Both the position numbers and the translations under genes were made by a program. This document shows positions 15,029 to 17,675 of a stretch of 17,675 bases of DNA, piece by piece. A model generated the notes under the pieces. It saw nothing but the letters and a program-made list of their open reading frames with translations. It was not told the DNA's origin and ran no database searches. Origin of the DNA: JALYQB01 sp035640155 (lineage in GTDB: Bacteria; Actinomycetota; Actinomycetes; Mycobacteriales; Pseudonocardiaceae). Numbering within the stretch: position 1 is the stretch's first letter; every line of letters starts with the position of its first letter. The stretch spans positions 1-17,675 of the forward strand of contig DASQWR010000078.1 of NCBI GenBank assembly GCA_035640155.1, in the 5' to 3' direction.

Positions 15029-15031
15029 CGG

Positions 15032-15934
15032 TCAGCTCCGCTCGGTCACCGGCAACCGGACCTGACAGCCGGTGTCCCCCGGCACCGACTCGACGCGAAG
15101 GTCGCCGTGGTAGCGGTGCACGACGACCCGCCAGCTGACATCGAGCCCCAGCCCGCTGCCTTGGCCGACCGGTTTGGTCGAGAAGAAGGGCTCGAAGAGG
15201 CGCTGGAGGCTCTCATCGGGGATTCCCGGAGCGGTGTCGCCAATCTGGACAAGCACGCACTCGTCATCGACCGCAGTACGGATGATCAACGTGCCCTCGT
15301 TGGCCATCACGTCCACGGCGTTGTCGATGAGTTCGTCCACACCTGGTTCAGCTCAGCCGGATAGGTCGGGATTCTCGGCAGGAAGCGGCGTAGCCCTTTG
15401 ACCACCCACACCCCCGGTCCGAGCTTCTTGGCGAGCATCACGAGGATAGTATCCAGCCCATCATGCACGTAGATCCGCTGGTACGGCGCCCGATCCAGCT
15501 GCGAGTACTGTTTGGCTGCGGCCACCAGCGCGGAGATCCGCTCGGTAGCGTCGATGACCTCGCGCAGCAGCAGCTCGGTGTCCACGCTGTAGGTCAGCCA
15601 GCACATGCGCCCTCCAGCGAAGTGCCGCGGGTGGCCTCCCGCACCGCCTCGAGGTCCCCGACGCGCAACCCACCCGCGACGAACACCGGCGCCAGCTCCC
15701 AGCCGCCCGACACGTCGTGATCGTCCATCCAGTCCGACAGCTCGTCCTCGAGGTCAGCGGCCTGCACCGCCGACAGCGGCGGGCGCTGCGGCCTCTCGGC
15801 GATCATCTCCAGCTTGTGCCGCATCCCCGCGATGCGGTCGCTGAGCGCGTCGGCGGCAGGGCCCGCGCGGCGGCCGCCGGGTTGTTCAGCTCGTGGGTAA
15901 GCCCCGCCGACAGCCTGCCCAGGGCGAGCAGCCG
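15032..15934 (-). pseudogene. Sensor histidine kinase, 5'-truncated and frameshifted
   Basis: Read from 15934 downwards. The H-box LLALGRLSAGLTHELNNPAA lies in one frame. After a shift (about 15868) come ADALSDRIAGMRHKLEMIAE and ELSDWMDDHDVSGGWELAP. After another (about 15606) come WLTYSVDTELLLREVIDATE and SQLDRAPYQRIYVHDGLDT up to AELNQVWT. After a lost C (about 15338) come the N-box ELIDNAVDVM, G1 GDTAPGIP, F-box LFEPFFSTKP and G2 GQGSGLGLD, ending VRLPVTERS. This is the ATP-binding kinase type that usually also has an N-terminal cNMP domain and sits beside cNMP-type thioredoxin reductases. That N-terminus is gone, replaced by IS21 sequence. The only complete frame piece is 15032-15340, which could give an ATPase domain without a phospho-His. 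Confidence 0.88.
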
Positions 15935-16513
15935 GTGAGGATCTGGAAGAGCAGCTCGCTGCCTTGCCCGTCGAGCTGGACGTAGCCGAGCTCGTCGAGG
16001 CAGAGGAGGTCGAGGCGGCCGTAGCGGGCGACGATCCGGCTGAGTCTGCGTTCGTCGGCGGCTTCGGCGAGTTCGTTGACCAGCTGGGCGGCGGTGGCGT
16101 AGCGGACTCGCCGTCCTTGTTCGCAGGCGGCCATCCCGAGACCGATGAGGTGGCTCTTGCCGGTGCTGCTGTCACCGAGGAGGACGACGGGGTCACCGGT
16201 GTCGAGGTAGGGCCGGAGGCGAGGGTGGCGATGGTGGCTGCTTGGACGGTGGCGGCGGCTCCTAGGTCGAAGTCGCCGAGTCGTTGGTGCGGGGGAAGTG
16301 GGCTTGGGTGACCCGTCGTTGTCGGCGCCGTTCGGCTCGTTCGTCGACTTCGGCTGCGAGGATCTCGGCCAGGAACCCCAGGTAGCTCTGCTGGGATCGT
16401 TGGGCGATCTCGGCCAGGCGGGCCGCGTCAGTTCGGACCACGGGCAGGCGCAGCTCCCGGCTGGCGGCCACGATCGCGGCGGCTGCGGCGGTGTCGGACA
16501 TCTTCGAGCCCAT
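15935..16513 (-). pseudogene. istB: IS21-family IstB helper ATPase, frameshifted and 3'-truncated
   Basis: IstB is the AAA+ ATPase that helps IstA choose targets. It starts ATG at 16513 (or 16501), overlapping the istA stop as TGATG, the classic coupled arrangement. The first piece runs to RRRVTQAHFPR (about 16275). A shift gives FDLGAAATVQAATIATLASG, and another (about 16203) PYLDTGDPVVLLGDSSTGKS (Walker A) and LLCLDELGYVQLD (Walker B). It stops at SELLFQILT, where the sequence passes into the histidine kinase. About the last quarter is missing, so ATPase activity in transposition is not expected. Confidence 0.87.
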
Positions 16514-17407
16514 CAGGCCTCCAGGAGGTCGTCGTAGCGGGCGGTGGTGGGCGGCGGACGGTCGAACCGGCTGAGGCCTTCGCCGATGGGGACCACGGTG
16601 GCGACGGTGCGCTCGGCGGCACGCCGGGCCTGGATGGCCACCACGGCCGGGTCGACCGATCCGACGCCGAGGGCGGCTTCGATGCCAGCGATCACGCCGC
16701 CGGCTGGGACGCGCTGCGGTGCAGGAGCAGGACTTCGATGAGGGCGCTGGTCCCGGGGCGGTCACCGAGCCGGCGGCGGGCGTTGGCCCAGAACCGCTCG
16801 TGCGCTGGCCCGAAGGTCCCGGCGGCTCGGGCCCGGGCCAGGGCGGTGGCGCCGGGAAAGGCGCCGGTCTTGATGGCCAGGACCTCCAGGTAGTGGTCCA
16901 GGACCAGGATCTCGTCGCCCTTCAACCCTCGGGGGGTGGGCAGCGACGGTGTTGGCGCCGTCGAGGGCCTCGATGGTCTCGGCGCCGACGCGGACGTCCA
17001 GTCGCCGCCCGAGGTAGCGGGCCGGGACCGAGTAGAAACAGCCACGAACAGCGACCCGGCTCTTGCGGTCGACGCGGTGGCTGGCCACCACCGACACGTC
17101 GAACACCTCGGCCGGCAGGCCCCGGAGTGCGTCGACCTCGAGAGCGAAGTGCTCGCCGACGGTGATCCGCCGCTGGTCGATGTGCCGCCGGTCATCGCGT
17201 GCAGCGCCGGCCTCGAGGAGCAGGTTGAGCTCAACATCGACGCCACCCGTGGGACCGGGACCAGATGACGGCGGCGGAACCGGCCGACCTCGCCCTCCAC
17301 ACCGCCCTTCTCGTGGCTGCCCTTGATGCCCGGCTGGCAGACGAAGCTGTCGAAGCCGTAGTGGGACCGCATCGCCACGAACCGGTCCGACTCGATCCGG
17401 CGGCACC
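16513..17407 (-). pseudogene. istA: IS21-family IstA transposase, 5'-truncated with several frameshifts
   Basis: From the truncated 5' end: ESDRFVAMRSHYGFDSFVCQ and GIKGSHEKGGVEGEVGRFRR (the block with the catalytic Glu). After a shift near 17245 come VDVELNLLLEAG and VAVRGCFYSVPARYLGRRLD. After a shift by a six-G run (16931-16936) come GLKGDEILVLDHYLEVLAIK and GPAHERFWANARRRLGD. After a shift near 16716 come VIAGIEAALGVGSVDPAVVA and RYDDLLEA, then TGA (16513-16515). The helix-turn-helix and the first two catalytic Asp residues are missing beyond 17407, where HNH-gene sequence begins on the other strand. It is not functional. Confidence 0.87.
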
Positions 17408-17569
17408 ACTGACCTGAACAACCTCCTCCTACTGTGTCGACGCCATCACGTCCTCGTGCACCGCCCCGGCTGGGACATCCACCTCGACCCCCACGACCAT
17501 CCAGCCTTCACCCCACCCGCTTTCCTTGACCCCACCCGGACGCCCCGACCCAGCCAGATGCGCTGCTGA
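17408..17569 (+). pseudogene. HNH endonuclease (DUF222/13E12 type), C-terminal fragment
   Basis: The + strand gives TDLNNLLLLCRRHHVLVHRP followed by GWDIHLDPHD and a Pro-rich tail ending RTPRPSQMRC and TGA. The CRRHH.LVH block is the last part of the HNH nuclease motif in the abundant actinobacterial DUF222/13E12 repeat proteins, and the tail is typical of them. Only 53 residues remain; the DUF222 part and the first half of the HNH motif are cut off where IS21 sequence begins. No other gene was identified from 17570 to the window end. Confidence 0.75.
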
Positions 17570-17675
17570 GCCATCCGAGACGACGTGCACATCGGGTTGG
17601 GAGCGGAGACCAACCGGCCCGGCCAACCTGGGTGCGCTGGACCCCTGCGGTTCCGGCTCAGCTGCCTGGTCAACA

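Noticed and set aside
15594..16196. 200-codon reverse frame across the istB-kinase joint
   Set aside because: The first half is an out-of-frame reading of istB (Ser/Pro-rich); only its second half is a real piece of the kinase, which is annotated as a pseudogene.
1..17675. CRISPR array or phage defence cluster
   Set aside because: No regularly spaced repeats and no recognisable defence genes apart from an orphan antitoxin and an HNH scrap.

Overview
High-GC DNA with GTG starts, short actinobacterial-style Shine-Dalgarno sites and families typical of Actinomycetota (DUF5996, DUF6510, 13E12-type HNH proteins). A Pseudonocardiales/Mycobacteriales-like soil actinomycete is the best guess, but the sequence alone does not fix the genus. 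The window reads as an accessory region: islands of intact genes set in a graveyard of broken insertion sequences.

Layout. 1-258: tail of an IS4-type transposase. 289-1824 (-): intact DHA2-type (EmrB/QacA-like) drug exporter. 1869-3432: three abutting IS remnants (IS30 tail, 5' part of an ISAs1-family element, frameshifted IS110). 3623-6127 (-): two full-length paralogous epoxide hydrolases in tandem. 6268-6605: a mosaic of a third epoxide-hydrolase tail, another alpha/beta-hydrolase tail and an IS21 scrap. 6610-7946: an ISAs1-family element with matching terminal inverted repeats, a decayed transposase and a long hairpin ahead of the transposase. 8358-9233 (-): DUF5996 protein whose stop codon lies in a 12-bp hairpin. 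9602-9871 (-): orphan VapB/RHH-like antitoxin. 9979-10276 (+): N-terminal scrap of a tyrosine recombinase.

10370-11965 (+): compact three-gene operon of a molybdopterin sulfite-oxidase-like protein, an FAD/NAD ferredoxin-reductase-like flavoprotein and a DUF6510 double-CxxC protein, with overlapping reading frames. The flavoprotein probably passes electrons from NAD(P)H to or from the Mo protein.

12272-15934 (-): the most unusual part. One 918-residue reading frame joins an NhaA Na+/H+ antiporter, a DsbA-like thioredoxin domain (CPFC), a cyclic-nucleotide-binding-like domain and a glutaredoxin/thioredoxin-like domain. The last two normally form the front of a cNMP-type thioredoxin reductase, whose flavoprotein half is absent here. 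Immediately upstream, 3 nt away, is a decayed sensor histidine kinase of the type often found beside such reductases. Its 5' end is cut off by an IS21 istA/istB remnant (15935-17407), followed by a C-terminal scrap of an HNH endonuclease (17408-17569, +).

Most broken genes carry single-base indels, several in or beside homopolymer runs, while the large intact genes do not. Real decay is more likely than sequencing error, but raw reads would settle it. No rRNA, tRNA or CRISPR array was seen.
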